Below, one piece after another: positions 1 through 7,270 of a DNA stretch of 9,748 bases (its first letter is position 1; each line of letters opens with the position of its first letter). Origin of the DNA: DAOTTX01 sp034437515 (lineage in GTDB: Bacteria > Chloroflexota > Anaerolineae > Aggregatilineales > Phototrophicaceae). Both the position numbers and the translations under genes were made by a program. A model generated the notes under the pieces. That model was not told the DNA's origin. It saw nothing but the letters and a program-made list of their open reading frames with translations, and searched no databases. The stretch is from NCBI GenBank assembly GCA_034437515.1, contig DAOTTX010000211.1, positions 1-9,748 on the forward strand, given 5' to 3'.

Positions 1-1
1 G

Positions 2-646
2 CTGGGGTATCGCGTCCACATGCTTGACTTGCCCGGTTTTGGTGCAAGTGATCCACCGCCGCAGCCCTGGACGGTGCATGATTACGCCGAGTTCGTGCTG
101 GCGTATCTCGACCATCACGAGTTAGAGCGGGTGTATCTGTTCGGGCACTCGTTCGGCGGTCGATTGGGGTTGATCCTCGGCGCACAGCATCCTGATCGGG
201 TCATCAAAATGGCGCTGGCAGACTCAGCCGGCATCCGACCGAAAACACCTGTCTGGCAATCAGCGCGATTGCGCTTGTATAAGGGGATGCGTGACGGTCT
301 ACGCACGGTCGGTCTGCACGGCTTCTCCGACTCGCTGAATAGCTGGTACAACGGTCGTTATGGTTCCTCGGATTTCCAGGCGGTCAGCGGGGTGATGCGG
401 CAGACGTTCATCAACGTGGTCAAAGAAGACCTGACCGATTATGCGCGGCGGGTGGCGGTGCCCACACTGTTGTTCTGGGGCGATCAAGACCAGGACACCC
501 CGTTGTGGCAGGGCGAACTGCTAGAAAAGCTCATTCCCGATGCCGGTTTGGTGGTCTACGCCGGGGCGGGGCATTACAGCTACCTCGAACATCCTGACCA
601 GACCGCAAAAGCCATGCACGCATTGTTTAGCGGTTCCACAGATTAA
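2..646 (+). CDS. alpha/beta-hydrolase fold protein, 5'-truncated by the window edge
   Basis: The frame is already open at base 2, and its first residues (LGYRVHMLDLPGFGASD) match the strand and turn that precede the nucleophile elbow in alpha/beta hydrolases. The true start is therefore upstream of the window and the ATG at base 20 is internal; 214 residues are visible and roughly 50-60 are probably missing. The catalytic triad can be read: nucleophile Ser50 of the fragment in GHSFGG, the acid in the GDQDQDTP segment, and the His in GAGHYSYLEHP near the C-terminus. A cap region lies between (about fragment residues 85-145). The family includes esterases, lipases, haloperoxidase-like enzymes and C-C bond hydrolases; substrate cannot be read from these motifs. 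Stop is TAA at 644-646. No clear terminator follows, and the transporter operon has its own promoter, so the two need not share a function. Confidence 0.9.
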   Translation: MGYRVHMLDLPGFGASDPPPQPWTVHDYAEFVLAYLDHHELERVYLFGHSFGGRLGLILGAQHPDRVIKMALADSAGIRPKTPVWQSARLRLYKGMRDGLRTVGLHGFSDSLNSWYNGRYGSSDFQAVSGVMRQTFINVVKEDLTDYARRVAVPTLLFWGDQDQDTPLWQGELLEKLIPDAGLVVYAGAGHYSYLEHPDQTAKAMHALFSGSTD

Positions 647-669
647 TATTGTCCTATCCTACCAATTTA

Positions 670-699
670 TTGTGCTGAACGGCATTTGTTCGTTATAAT
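670..699 (+). promoter_or_regulatory. probable sigma70-type promoter of the liv operon
   Basis: A perfect TATAAT box sits at 694-699. With an 18-base spacer, the only acceptable -35 is TTGTGC at 670-675, which matches the consensus only in its first three bases. Transcription would start near 706-707, giving a leader of about 50 bases before the livK ATG. The -10 box is strong evidence; the -35 is weak, so an activator may assist or the spacing may be read differently. Confidence 0.6.
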
Positions 700-706
700 A
701 CGCTTC

Positions 707-720
707 GCTGACTTATCAGC
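707..720. promoter_or_regulatory. small dyad at the predicted liv transcript start
   Basis: GCTGA-CTTA-TCAGC is a perfect 5-bp inverted repeat with a 4-base centre, placed where transcription from the 694-699 -10 box would begin. It could be an operator half-site pair or a short 5' hairpin stabilising the mRNA. Five base pairs are close to what chance gives, so the function is inference. Confidence 0.3.
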
Positions 721-755
721 AGAGAAATTTGTTTATTCTACATGAGGAGATAAGA

Positions 756-2045
756 ATGCCTAAGTTGAATTTGCGTAAATTTTTGATTTTTTCACTGGTG
801 ATCGCTCTGGTCGCCTTTGGTGCGGTCGTGCTAGCCCAGGACGACGCAGTCACTGTTGAACCGGACGGCGAAGTCACGGTCGGATTTTCCGCTGGCCTGA
901 GTGGTGACGTCGCCGCGCTCGGTATCGACATCCAGCGTGGTCTGGAACTGGCGCTGGAAGATCGCTCGACTGTCACCGTCGATGGCACCGAGTTCGATGT
1001 CGCGTTCGACGCTCAGGACTCCCAGTGCAATGCAGAGGGCGGTCAGGCAGTGGCGAACCGCTTCGCTTCCGATGACAGCATTATCGGCGTCGTCGGCCCG
1101 ATGTGTTCATCCGCATGTGAAGCCGCCGCGCCGATCTTCGACTCGGCAGGGTTCACCACCATCAGCCCAAGCTGCACCAGCCCGACACTGACGCTGCGTG
1201 GTTACAGCAGCTTCAACCGTGCGGTGCCGTCAGACGGTTTCCAGGGTGCGGTCGCAGCAGAGTTCATGGCTGAAGAACTGGGTGTGACGCGCATCGCGAC
1301 CATCCACGACGGTAGCCCCTACGGTGAAGGTCTGGTCGAGATCGTCGGTACCACATTTGAAGTGATGGGCGGCGAAGTGGTCGCAGCCGATGCGATCAAC
1401 GTAGGTGACACCGACTTCCGCGCTCTGCTGGAAGAAATCGCCGCTGCCGAGCCGGAACTGATCTACTTCGGTGGGTTCCCGGCGGAAGCCGCGCTGTTGA
1501 TCCAGCAACGTGTGGACGCTGGCCTGCAAGACACGATCTTCATGGGTGCGGACGGCATCCGAGGTTCTGAAGTCGTGGAACTGTCTGGCCCCGAAGCTGA
1601 AGGTATCTACGCCTCCGCGCCGATTGCCACCGACAGTGACGCGCTGGAAAGCTTCCTGGAGCGTTACGTGGATACCTACGGCGAAGAGCCGCCCGCACCG
1701 TTCCACGCCAATGGTTATGACGCGATCAACATCTTCCTGGATGCGGTCGAGGCGACCGGCACGGTTGATGATGACGGCAACCTGATCGTAAATCGTGAGG
1801 CCGTCTCAGAATACGTCCGTTCGCTGGAAGACTCCCAGGGACTGGTGGGTAACCTGAATGCTGACGGTACCGGCGAGACCTTCACGGTCGAGCAGACACT
1901 GATCGGAGTTTCGCAGGTGCAGGATGGTGAGTTTACCCTGGTCGAAACTTACGGTGGTGAAGGTGACGACATGATGGAAGAAGAAGCCACCGAAGAACCG
2001 ATGATGGAAGAAGAAGTGACTGAAGAGGCTGAAACCGACGAGTAA
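756..2045 (+). CDS. livK: branched-chain amino acid ABC transporter substrate-binding protein (LivK/LIVBP type)
   Basis: This is the extracytoplasmic receptor of the importer encoded downstream; 429 residues. The ATG at 756 is chosen because GAGGAG (744-749) lies 6 bases upstream and the protein then begins with a proper signal peptide: MPKLNLRK, a hydrophobic core at about 9-26, and likely cleavage after VLA (27). No lipobox cysteine is present. Type I periplasmic-binding-protein features align with E. coli LIVBP. C91 and C117 correspond to its C53-C78 disulfide. Ser118 in MCSSAC and Ser139/Thr141 in ISPSCTSP match its ligand-binding Ser79, Ala100 and Thr102. Y189 in DGSPYGEG is the conserved tyrosine. 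Two extra cysteines, C121 and C140, flank the site. The C-terminus (about 401-429) is an acidic low-complexity tail with two MMEEE(A/V)TEE units. The substrate may be Leu/Ile/Val but other amino acids or amides are possible. First gene of the operon, followed by a stem-loop. Confidence 0.93.
   Translation: MPKLNLRKFLIFSLVIALVAFGAVVLAQDDAVTVEPDGEVTVGFSAGLSGDVAALGIDIQRGLELALEDRSTVTVDGTEFDVAFDAQDSQCNAEGGQAVANRFASDDSIIGVVGPMCSSACEAAAPIFDSAGFTTISPSCTSPTLTLRGYSSFNRAVPSDGFQGAVAAEFMAEELGVTRIATIHDGSPYGEGLVEIVGTTFEVMGGEVVAADAINVGDTDFRALLEEIAAAEPELIYFGGFPAEAALLIQQRVDAGLQDTIFMGADGIRGSEVVELSGPEAEGIYASAPIATDSDALESFLERYVDTYGEEPPAPFHANGYDAINIFLDAVEATGTVDDDGNLIVNREAVSEYVRSLEDSQGLVGNLNADGTGETFTVEQTLIGVSQVQDGEFTLVETYGGEGDDMMEEEATEEPMMEEEVTEEAETDE
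1971..2030 (+). repeat. 30-bp tandem repeat encoding the acidic tail of LivK
   Basis: Two adjacent 30-base units (1971-2000 and 2001-2030) begin with the same 16 bases, ATGATGGAAGAAGAAG, and match at 24 of 30 positions by eye. They encode ten-residue units starting MMEEE(A/V)TEE. The reading frame is kept, so this is an in-frame duplication inside the 3' end of livK and not an intergenic repeat. Confidence 0.85.
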
Positions 2046-2075
2046 AGCTCGTTGTTTCACCGATTTGAGGCTTTA

Positions 2076-2106
2076 CGGGGACATGGCAACGCCTGCCATG
2101 TCCCCG
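2076..2106 (+). promoter_or_regulatory. intercistronic stem-loop between livK and livH
   Basis: A perfect 13-bp stem (2076-2088 with 2094-2106; arms CGGGGACATGGCA and TGCCATGTCCCCG) closes a 5-base loop, ACGCC. No run of T follows (the next bases are CTTGGTTAG), so it is not a standard intrinsic terminator. Stem-loops after binding-protein genes in ABC operons (for example malE-malF) are known to block 3' exonucleases and raise binding-protein mRNA over permease mRNA. That role is inferred here from position and structure. Confidence 0.75.
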
Positions 2107-2137
2107 CTTGGTTAGAAGTTTTGTAGGAGCAGCACCG

Positions 2138-3313
2138 ATGGCAGCATCGTCTGAACGTCGATCCCCTGGGCGCGGTATTTTCGAGGTTTTCCTGGATAAC
2201 ACGATCCGCAAGCCGATTCAATTCGGCGGTATGATCGGTATCGTACTCATTCTGTCACGTTTGTATTATAACTTTTTCGTTGATCCGGACTTTATCTACA
2301 GTGCGGATCAATTTGTGCAGCAGTTAGTTTTCGGTCTTTCGCAGGGCAGCATTTACGCACTCATCGCCCTGGGGTATACACTGGTTTACGGCATCCTGTT
2401 TATGATTAACTTCGCGCATGGCGAGGTGTTCATGGCAGGGTCGTACATGGGGTTCTTCATCATCTATGCCCTGGATCAATCCGGCTTCCTCGAATCAAAC
2501 ACGCTGATTGCGCTGATTGTGACCATCGGTTCCGGCGCGATTGCCTCGATCATCGTGGCGATCTTGCTAGAACGGGTCGCCTATCGTCCGCTGCGGGGTG
2601 CGCCTCGTCTGGTGCCGCTGATTACCGCGATTGGTGCGTCGATCACGTTGCAGGAATTGTTTCGCCGGTTATTCGGTGCGAGTTCCCGGCGTTACCCGGA
2701 TGTCAGCCTGATTGTGCTGCGTGACCAATTCCCCGGACAGACGCGGGTCAGCGGCGGTGAATATGTGGACGGAATCGACCTCATCAGCGGGATTTACGAG
2801 GTCAGCCTGCTAGGTTTAGACCTGCGCCTGCGTCCGATTTCGTTCATTGTGTTTTTTATCTCACTGTTGCTGATGTATGCGTTATGGTATTTCATCCAGA
2901 ACACCAAAACCGGGCGCTCTATGCGAGCGGTCGCCGAGGACAAAGATACCTCACGCCTGATGGGGATTGACGTGGATCGTGTGATCGTCATTACGTTCGC
3001 GGTGGGCGGTGCCTTAGCGGGCGCGGCGGGTGTGATGTTCGCGCTCATCCCCGGCAATGGGCAGATTGACCCACGCATGGGTTTTTTGCCCGGCATTAAA
3101 GCCTTCACCGCTGCGGTGATCGGCGGGATCGGTAACGTGCGGGGGGCGGTCGCCGGTGGGTTGCTGCTTGGCTTGCTGGAATCAGTTGGGCCGTCGATGC
3201 TTGGCCTCGATAATCAGCTTAAGGATGTGGTCGCGTTTGGAATCCTGGTGTTTATCCTGATCTTCCGACCGACGGGCATTTTCGGTGAAGTCGTGGCAGA
3301 TAAGAAGGTGTAA
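2138..3313 (+). CDS. livH: branched-chain amino acid ABC transporter permease LivH
   Basis: One of the two membrane subunits that form the import channel; 391 residues. The ATG at 2138 is preferred because AGGAG (2125-2129) is 8 bases upstream; a TTG at 2108 in the same frame lies within the preceding stem-loop. Family hallmarks are present: GSIYALIALGYTLVYGI (70-86), NFAHGEVFMAGSY (91-103), the ATPase-coupling loop beginning NTKTGRSMRAVAEDKD (255-270), KAFTAAVIGGIGNVRGAVAG (321-340) and FRPTGIFGE (376-384). About eight to nine hydrophobic segments can be picked out. It is longer than E. coli LivH (about 308 residues) because of a polar N-terminus of about 30 residues and a longer external loop at about 176-230. 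It ends two bases before livM, so the two are translationally close. Confidence 0.93.
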   Translation: MAASSERRSPGRGIFEVFLDNTIRKPIQFGGMIGIVLILSRLYYNFFVDPDFIYSADQFVQQLVFGLSQGSIYALIALGYTLVYGILFMINFAHGEVFMAGSYMGFFIIYALDQSGFLESNTLIALIVTIGSGAIASIIVAILLERVAYRPLRGAPRLVPLITAIGASITLQELFRRLFGASSRRYPDVSLIVLRDQFPGQTRVSGGEYVDGIDLISGIYEVSLLGLDLRLRPISFIVFFISLLLMYALWYFIQNTKTGRSMRAVAEDKDTSRLMGIDVDRVIVITFAVGGALAGAAGVMFALIPGNGQIDPRMGFLPGIKAFTAAVIGGIGNVRGAVAGGLLLGLLESVGPSMLGLDNQLKDVVAFGILVFILIFRPTGIFGEVVADKKV

Positions 3314-3315
3314 TC

Positions 3316-5610
3316 ATGCGAAAATACAGTCTTTCTCACCTGTTAGCGCCCGGCTACTATGCGGCGATTATTATTATCACGCTGGCGCTCACGGGGATCT
3401 ACCAAGCATTTGCCAACCGTGAAGTCATCGTCGGTACGCTCAACCTGAACGATTTCTTGCTGGTGTTGATGCTGCTCGGCGCAGGGTTCGCTGCTGGCGT
3501 GCGCGGTGCGGACGTGAACGGGCTTGTTTCATTGGCGACGAGTCTTTCCGGCGCGGTGCTGGCAGGGGTATCACTGGCGGTGCTGGTGATCTTCAATATT
3601 TTGATCGACATGGGGTTTGTCTTTCAAAATCTGGGCAACCTCAACGAGAGCACGTTGACCTTCGGGCGTAAGATTTTGCTCAACGGCGATGTGACCGCCC
3701 ACTTCTATACCGAACGATTTTATCCCGCCGGGATGGATGCAGTCGCCACACCGGCAACACGGCTGGATGGCTTGTGGCTGCTGCTCGGCTTCAGTGTGGT
3801 TTGCGGGTTGCTCGCCTGGGTGCTGGTTTACCTGCCGGATCTATTGCGTGCGTTACAAACACGCATATCGTCGCCCGTTGGTGAGCGTGTGTTGGGTATG
3901 GCGGCGGATCGCCTGCGTGGGGTGTTGGTCATCAGCGTCGGGTTGACCGTCGTGCTGGGCATGGTCGTCGGGCAGATCGAAGACATCGTTTCGCTGCCGG
4001 ATGCGCTGGCGTTGGCGGTCGTATTCGCGCTGGGATATGCGGTCGCGCTACTGCGTGGCGGTGACCTGACCTTCCGTGCCGGGCTTGGGTTTGCTGCGGG
4101 TGTCGTCGTTGGTGTGGTGCTGGCGTTGGTCGCCAACAGCGGCGGCCTCGAAGAAGGTGGCGTGCTGCGTGGCGTCGGGGATGCGCCTGCGATTCTCGAA
4201 CTGGCGCTGGAAAACGCCGGGATCGTCTTCGTGGTGATTATGGGCATCACCGGGATGGTTGGGGCGCTGGCGGCGAACGGCTCGCAGGTGATGAACAACG
4301 GCGCGATTTATTTTCTGACATTTCTGGTCGTGTTGGGTGTTCTCAACTGGCAGGGGGAAATGTCCCCGTTGGCGGCGGTGCTGACCTTTACGTTATTCAG
4401 TGTGTTGTTCTTCATCGCGCCGCTGGTAGGTGAACGTGCCAGTACCCATTACGAACAAGTGCCCGACCGTGACCAACGGGTGATCCGGCTGGTGTTTGTG
4501 GCGGCGGCGCTGTTTGTACTGGTGATCGCCCCGCAGTTTATGGGCGCGTACATCAGTAACGTGTTTAACCTGATCGCGCTCTATGCGGTGATGGGTATCG
4601 GCTTGAACGTGATGATCGGTTACACCGGTCTGCTTGACCTGGGTTACGTGGCCTCATTTGCGATTGGGGCATATACACTCGGCATCTTGTCCGCGCCGAA
4701 TATTTTGACATGCGGCGGTGTGCATCCTGATGACATCATCCCGTTTACGGAGATTCCCAACGTCTGCACCGGCATGTTCACGTTCTGGCAGGCGCTGCCG
4801 TTCTGTGTGCTCGTCAGCGCGTTGACCGGGATGATGCTCGGTGTGCCGGTGCTCGGTCTACGCGGAGATTACCTTGCCATCGTGACGTTGGGATTTGGCG
4901 AAATTACTAACCGCATCATCGGTTCGGAGGCGGCGAGTGATTTGCTCGGCGGTTCACAGGGGATCGGACGTATTCCTACACCGGTTGTCAACTTGAGCGG
5001 TCTCAATGCTGACTGGTTCTTTGACCTCAATAGTTCGACGACCACCTACTATCTGTTTTTAGCCAGTGTGATGATCGCGGCGTTTGTGGTTTACCGGCTG
5101 GCGAATTCTCGGTTAGGCCGGGCGTGGCGGGCCATCCGTGCGGATGAAGACGTCGCGGAAGCAATGGGCATCCACTTGATCGGCAACAAGCTGCTGGCCT
5201 TCGGTGTCAGTTCGGCGTTTGCCGGTCTGGGTGGGGCGGTGTTCGGTGCATCGCTGCAAGGTATCAGCCCGAACAGTTTTACGCTGCTGGTGTCGATTAA
5301 CGTGCTGAGTTTGATTATCATCGGCGGGATGGGGTCGATCCCCGGTGTGATCCTCGGTGCGATGATTCTGGTCGGCCTGCCGGAGTTGCTGCGCGAATTG
5401 GAAGCCTATCGTTTGCTGGGTTTTGGTGCGCTGCTGGTGATCGTCATGCTGACCAAGCCGGAAGGTCTGCTGCCACCGATCCCGGCACGATTATCTGAGC
5501 GAGCCAGCCCGGGGGCGGGCGGGGCAACACTGCTCATCGATCCTGACGGCCCATCCATTGCTCCGCCCGTCAAAGAAAGGGAATTTCCTGATGGCTCAAC
5601 CACTGCTTGA
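3316..5610 (+). CDS. livM: branched-chain amino acid ABC transporter permease LivM with a large N-terminal membrane extension
   Basis: Second channel subunit, 764 residues, far longer than usual LivM proteins (roughly 300-430). The ATG at 3316 follows AGAAGG (3303-3308) and starts two bases after the livH stop. The LivM core lies at about 412-722: IGYTGLLDLGYVASFAIGAY (434-453), LRGDYLAIVTLGFGEI (515-530), GGSQGIG (545-551), the coupling loop beginning NSRLGRAWRAIRADEDVAEA (597-616), IIIGGMGSIPGVILGA (667-682) and TKPEGLLPP (713-721). Residues 1-410 carry about eleven further hydrophobic segments, near 14-32, 46-62, 72-98, 150-174, 201-221, 229-246, 255-273, 301-320, 329-344, 352-371 and 389-408. 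I recognise no known domain in them. A polar tail (724-764) follows the core. The reading frame is intact throughout, so this is a long protein and not an artefact of two joined frames. The end overlaps livG by 20 bases. Confidence 0.92.
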   Translation: MRKYSLSHLLAPGYYAAIIIITLALTGIYQAFANREVIVGTLNLNDFLLVLMLLGAGFAAGVRGADVNGLVSLATSLSGAVLAGVSLAVLVIFNILIDMGFVFQNLGNLNESTLTFGRKILLNGDVTAHFYTERFYPAGMDAVATPATRLDGLWLLLGFSVVCGLLAWVLVYLPDLLRALQTRISSPVGERVLGMAADRLRGVLVISVGLTVVLGMVVGQIEDIVSLPDALALAVVFALGYAVALLRGGDLTFRAGLGFAAGVVVGVVLALVANSGGLEEGGVLRGVGDAPAILELALENAGIVFVVIMGITGMVGALAANGSQVMNNGAIYFLTFLVVLGVLNWQGEMSPLAAVLTFTLFSVLFFIAPLVGERASTHYEQVPDRDQRVIRLVFVAAALFVLVIAPQFMGAYISNVFNLIALYAVMGIGLNVMIGYTGLLDLGYVASFAIGAYTLGILSAPNILTCGGVHPDDIIPFTEIPNVCTGMFTFWQALPFCVLVSALTGMMLGVPVLGLRGDYLAIVTLGFGEITNRIIGSEAASDLLGGSQGIGRIPTPVVNLSGLNADWFFDLNSSTTTYYLFLASVMIAAFVVYRLANSRLGRAWRAIRADEDVAEAMGIHLIGNKLLAFGVSSAFAGLGGAVFGASLQGISPNSFTLLVSINVLSLIIIGGMGSIPGVILGAMILVGLPELLRELEAYRLLGFGALLVIVMLTKPEGLLPPIPARLSERASPGAGGATLLIDPDGPSIAPPVKEREFPDGSTTA

Positions 5611-6418
5611 CGTTCGTGCTGCTTTGAAACGCTTCGGCGGTCTGGTGGCGGTGCGTCACGTCGATTTACAGATCCAACCGGGTGTGATCGCCAGCTTGAT
5701 CGGCCCGAACGGTGCCGGTAAAACCACGTTCTTTAACTGTGTGACCGGCTTCTACACACCAGAGGAAGGGGAGATCATCTTTGATGGTCGCCCGGTGCAA
5801 GGGTTGCGTACCGATCAAATTGCGCGGCGCGGCATCGCCCGGACGTACCAGAATATTCGTCTGTTCGGTGAGATGACCGTGCTGGAAAACATCATGGTCG
5901 GGATGCATCACCGATTGAAAACGACACCGATCGGGGCAATTTTGGGTCTGCCGGGGCATCGTCGGGCGGAGCAGAAAGCACTCGATGAGGCGATGGGGCT
6001 GGTCGAGTTCGTCGGTTTGCGCGGGTCCGGTGATAACCTGGCGAAGAACCTGCCCTATGGCTTCCAACGTCGCCTGGAGATCGCACGGGCGCTGGCGCTG
6101 CAACCCAAACTGCTTCTGCTCGACGAACCGACCGCCGGGATGAACCCACAAGAAACGGACGAGATGATGAACTTTATCCGTCGTCTGCGTGATGACCTCG
6201 GCCTATCCATCTTTTTGATCGAGCATGATGTGAAGCTGGTAATGAGCATTAGCGATCAGGTCAGTGTGATGGATTACGGCAGGAAGATCGCCGAAGGGAC
6301 ACCGGCCCATGTGCAGCGTGACCCGGCAGTGATTAAAGCCTACCTGGGTGAAGAAGCGGTCGAAGAAGGTATCGAAGATGAAGGTGAAGCGGCTGAACTC
6401 GATGAGGAGGCGCTATGA
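5591..6418 (+). CDS. livG: branched-chain amino acid ABC transporter ATP-binding protein LivG
   Basis: Cytoplasmic ATPase that pairs with LivF under the LivH/LivM channel; 275 residues. The ATG at 5591 is chosen over an in-frame TTG at 5558 because AAGGGA (5577-5582) is 8 bases upstream and the protein then starts at the usual point for the family. Motifs: Walker A GPNGAGKTT (38-46), Q-loop Q87 in RTYQNIRLF, LivG-type signature LPYGFQRRLEIARAL (154-168, in place of LSGGQ), Walker B LLLLDEP (174-180) with Glu179, and switch His212 in IEHD. The insert at about 106-125 and the C-terminal YLGEE are family traits. About 20 residues beyond YLG (from 254) form a strongly acidic tail absent from E. 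coli LivG (255 residues). The gene starts inside livM and ends in an ATGA overlap with livF; the tail's codons also supply the livF ribosome binding site. Confidence 0.95.
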   Translation: MAQPLLDVRAALKRFGGLVAVRHVDLQIQPGVIASLIGPNGAGKTTFFNCVTGFYTPEEGEIIFDGRPVQGLRTDQIARRGIARTYQNIRLFGEMTVLENIMVGMHHRLKTTPIGAILGLPGHRRAEQKALDEAMGLVEFVGLRGSGDNLAKNLPYGFQRRLEIARALALQPKLLLLDEPTAGMNPQETDEMMNFIRRLRDDLGLSIFLIEHDVKLVMSISDQVSVMDYGRKIAEGTPAHVQRDPAVIKAYLGEEAVEEGIEDEGEAAELDEEAL

Positions 6419-7128
6419 GCTTGCTCGAAGTCAACGACATTCACGCCTACTATGGTAATATCCACGCGCTGAAGGGCATTTCACTTTACGTCGATGAAGG
6501 CGAGATTGTCACGTTGATCGGTGGCAACGGCGCGGGCAAGACGACCACACTGAATACGATCAGCGGCATTGTTGATGCCTCCGAAGGGGTAATCGTGCTC
6601 GATGGTGAAGATATTACCCGTGTCCCCGCGCATGAGATCGTAGACCGTAAGGTGATTCAATCACCGGAAGGGCGGCGCATTTTCACACGGATGACCGTGC
6701 GGGAGAACCTCGAAATCGGGGCGTTCCAGCGCAAAGACGCTCCTGGGATCAAGCGCGACCTCGAATATGTGTTTGACCGCTTCCCCCGGTTGAACGAACG
6801 GCAGCAGCAACTCGGCGGCACGCTTTCCGGCGGGGAGCAGCAAATGCTGGCTATCGGTCGGGCGTTGATGGCACAGCCGCGCATCCTGCTGCTCGATGAA
6901 CCATCGATGGGACTCGCGCCGTTGCTCGTCAAGCAAATTTTCGATGTGATCGAATACCTCAACAACGAAAGCAATACCACGATCTTACTGGTGGAGCAAA
7001 ATGCGCGGATGGCGTTGGCGATTGCACATCGCGGCTATGTGCTGCAATCCGGTTACATCACCCACAGCGATGACGCCGCCGTGCTGCAACACGACGAAAA
7101 AATCATCGAAGCCTATCTCGGCGGGTAG
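6415..7128 (+). CDS. livF: branched-chain amino acid ABC transporter ATP-binding protein LivF
   Basis: Partner ATPase of LivG; 237 residues, the normal length. The start is the ATG at 6415 in an ATGA overlap with the livG stop, preceded by GAGGAGG (6404-6410), so translation is probably coupled. Motifs: Walker A GGNGAGKTT (36-44), Q-loop Q82 in IQSPEGRRIF, canonical signature LSGGEQQ (137-143), Walker B ILLLDEP (157-163) with Glu162, and LVEQNA (192-197), where Gln195 stands in the position of the switch histidine. That substitution is also seen in E. coli LivF and is not a defect. The protein ends in the typical EAYLGG. It is the last gene of the operon, with an intrinsic terminator 45 bases past its stop. 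Confidence 0.96.
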   Translation: MSLLEVNDIHAYYGNIHALKGISLYVDEGEIVTLIGGNGAGKTTTLNTISGIVDASEGVIVLDGEDITRVPAHEIVDRKVIQSPEGRRIFTRMTVRENLEIGAFQRKDAPGIKRDLEYVFDRFPRLNERQQQLGGTLSGGEQQMLAIGRALMAQPRILLLDEPSMGLAPLLVKQIFDVIEYLNNESNTTILLVEQNARMALAIAHRGYVLQSGYITHSDDAAVLQHDEKIIEAYLGG

Positions 7129-7173
7129 CGTAGTTAGAGACGCTCTCTTCGTAATGTAATCTCACTGCTCTTA

Positions 7174-7203
7174 GCCGGATGTGGCGTCACATCCGGTTTT
7201 TTT
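7174..7203 (+). terminator. intrinsic terminator of the liv operon
   Basis: CCGGATGTG (7175-7183) and CACATCCGG (7188-7196) form a perfect 9-bp stem around the loop GCGT, with an extra G-T wobble at the base, followed directly by seven T (7197-7203). Position after livF and before an independent gene fits. Confidence 0.95.
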
Positions 7204-7221
7204 GACGCCGTTACAAACTTG

Positions 7222-7251
7222 TTGTACGCTCAAGTCAACAATACAGATAAA
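7222..7251 (+). promoter_or_regulatory. possible weak promoter for the patatin-like gene
   Basis: A promoter is expected between the terminator ending at 7203 and the ATG at 7271. The best fit I see is TTGTAC (7222-7227), an 18-base spacer and GATAAA (7246-7251), matching the consensus at about 3/6 and 4/6. A second reading, TTGTTG (7219-7224) with TACAGA (7242-7247) and a 17-base spacer, is about equally weak. Confidence 0.2.
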
Positions 7252-7270
7252 CGACGAGGTGGTGGGGCAA

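Noticed and set aside
1230..1706. Minus-strand open frame of 158 codons opposite livK
   Set aside because: The sense strand encodes a well-supported binding protein; the antisense product shows no domain.
3828..4298. Long minus-strand open frame inside livM (156 codons)
   Set aside because: It is antisense to a clear permease, its translation is Ser/Thr/Pro-rich as expected from the complement of hydrophobic codons, and it has no recognisable motif.
6050..6067. LivG signature motif is LPYGFQ, not LSGGQ
   Set aside because: LivG proteins normally have this variant; Walker A, Walker B and the switch His are intact.
6991..7008. LivF lacks the switch histidine (VEQNA where other ABC ATPases have a His)
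   Set aside because: The same Gln is found in E. coli LivF, so it is a family trait and not a broken ATPase.
7181..7270. N-terminal extension of the patatin-like protein by 30 residues
   Set aside because: It would initiate inside the intrinsic terminator stem; the ATG at 7271 has a ribosome binding site and fits the family start.
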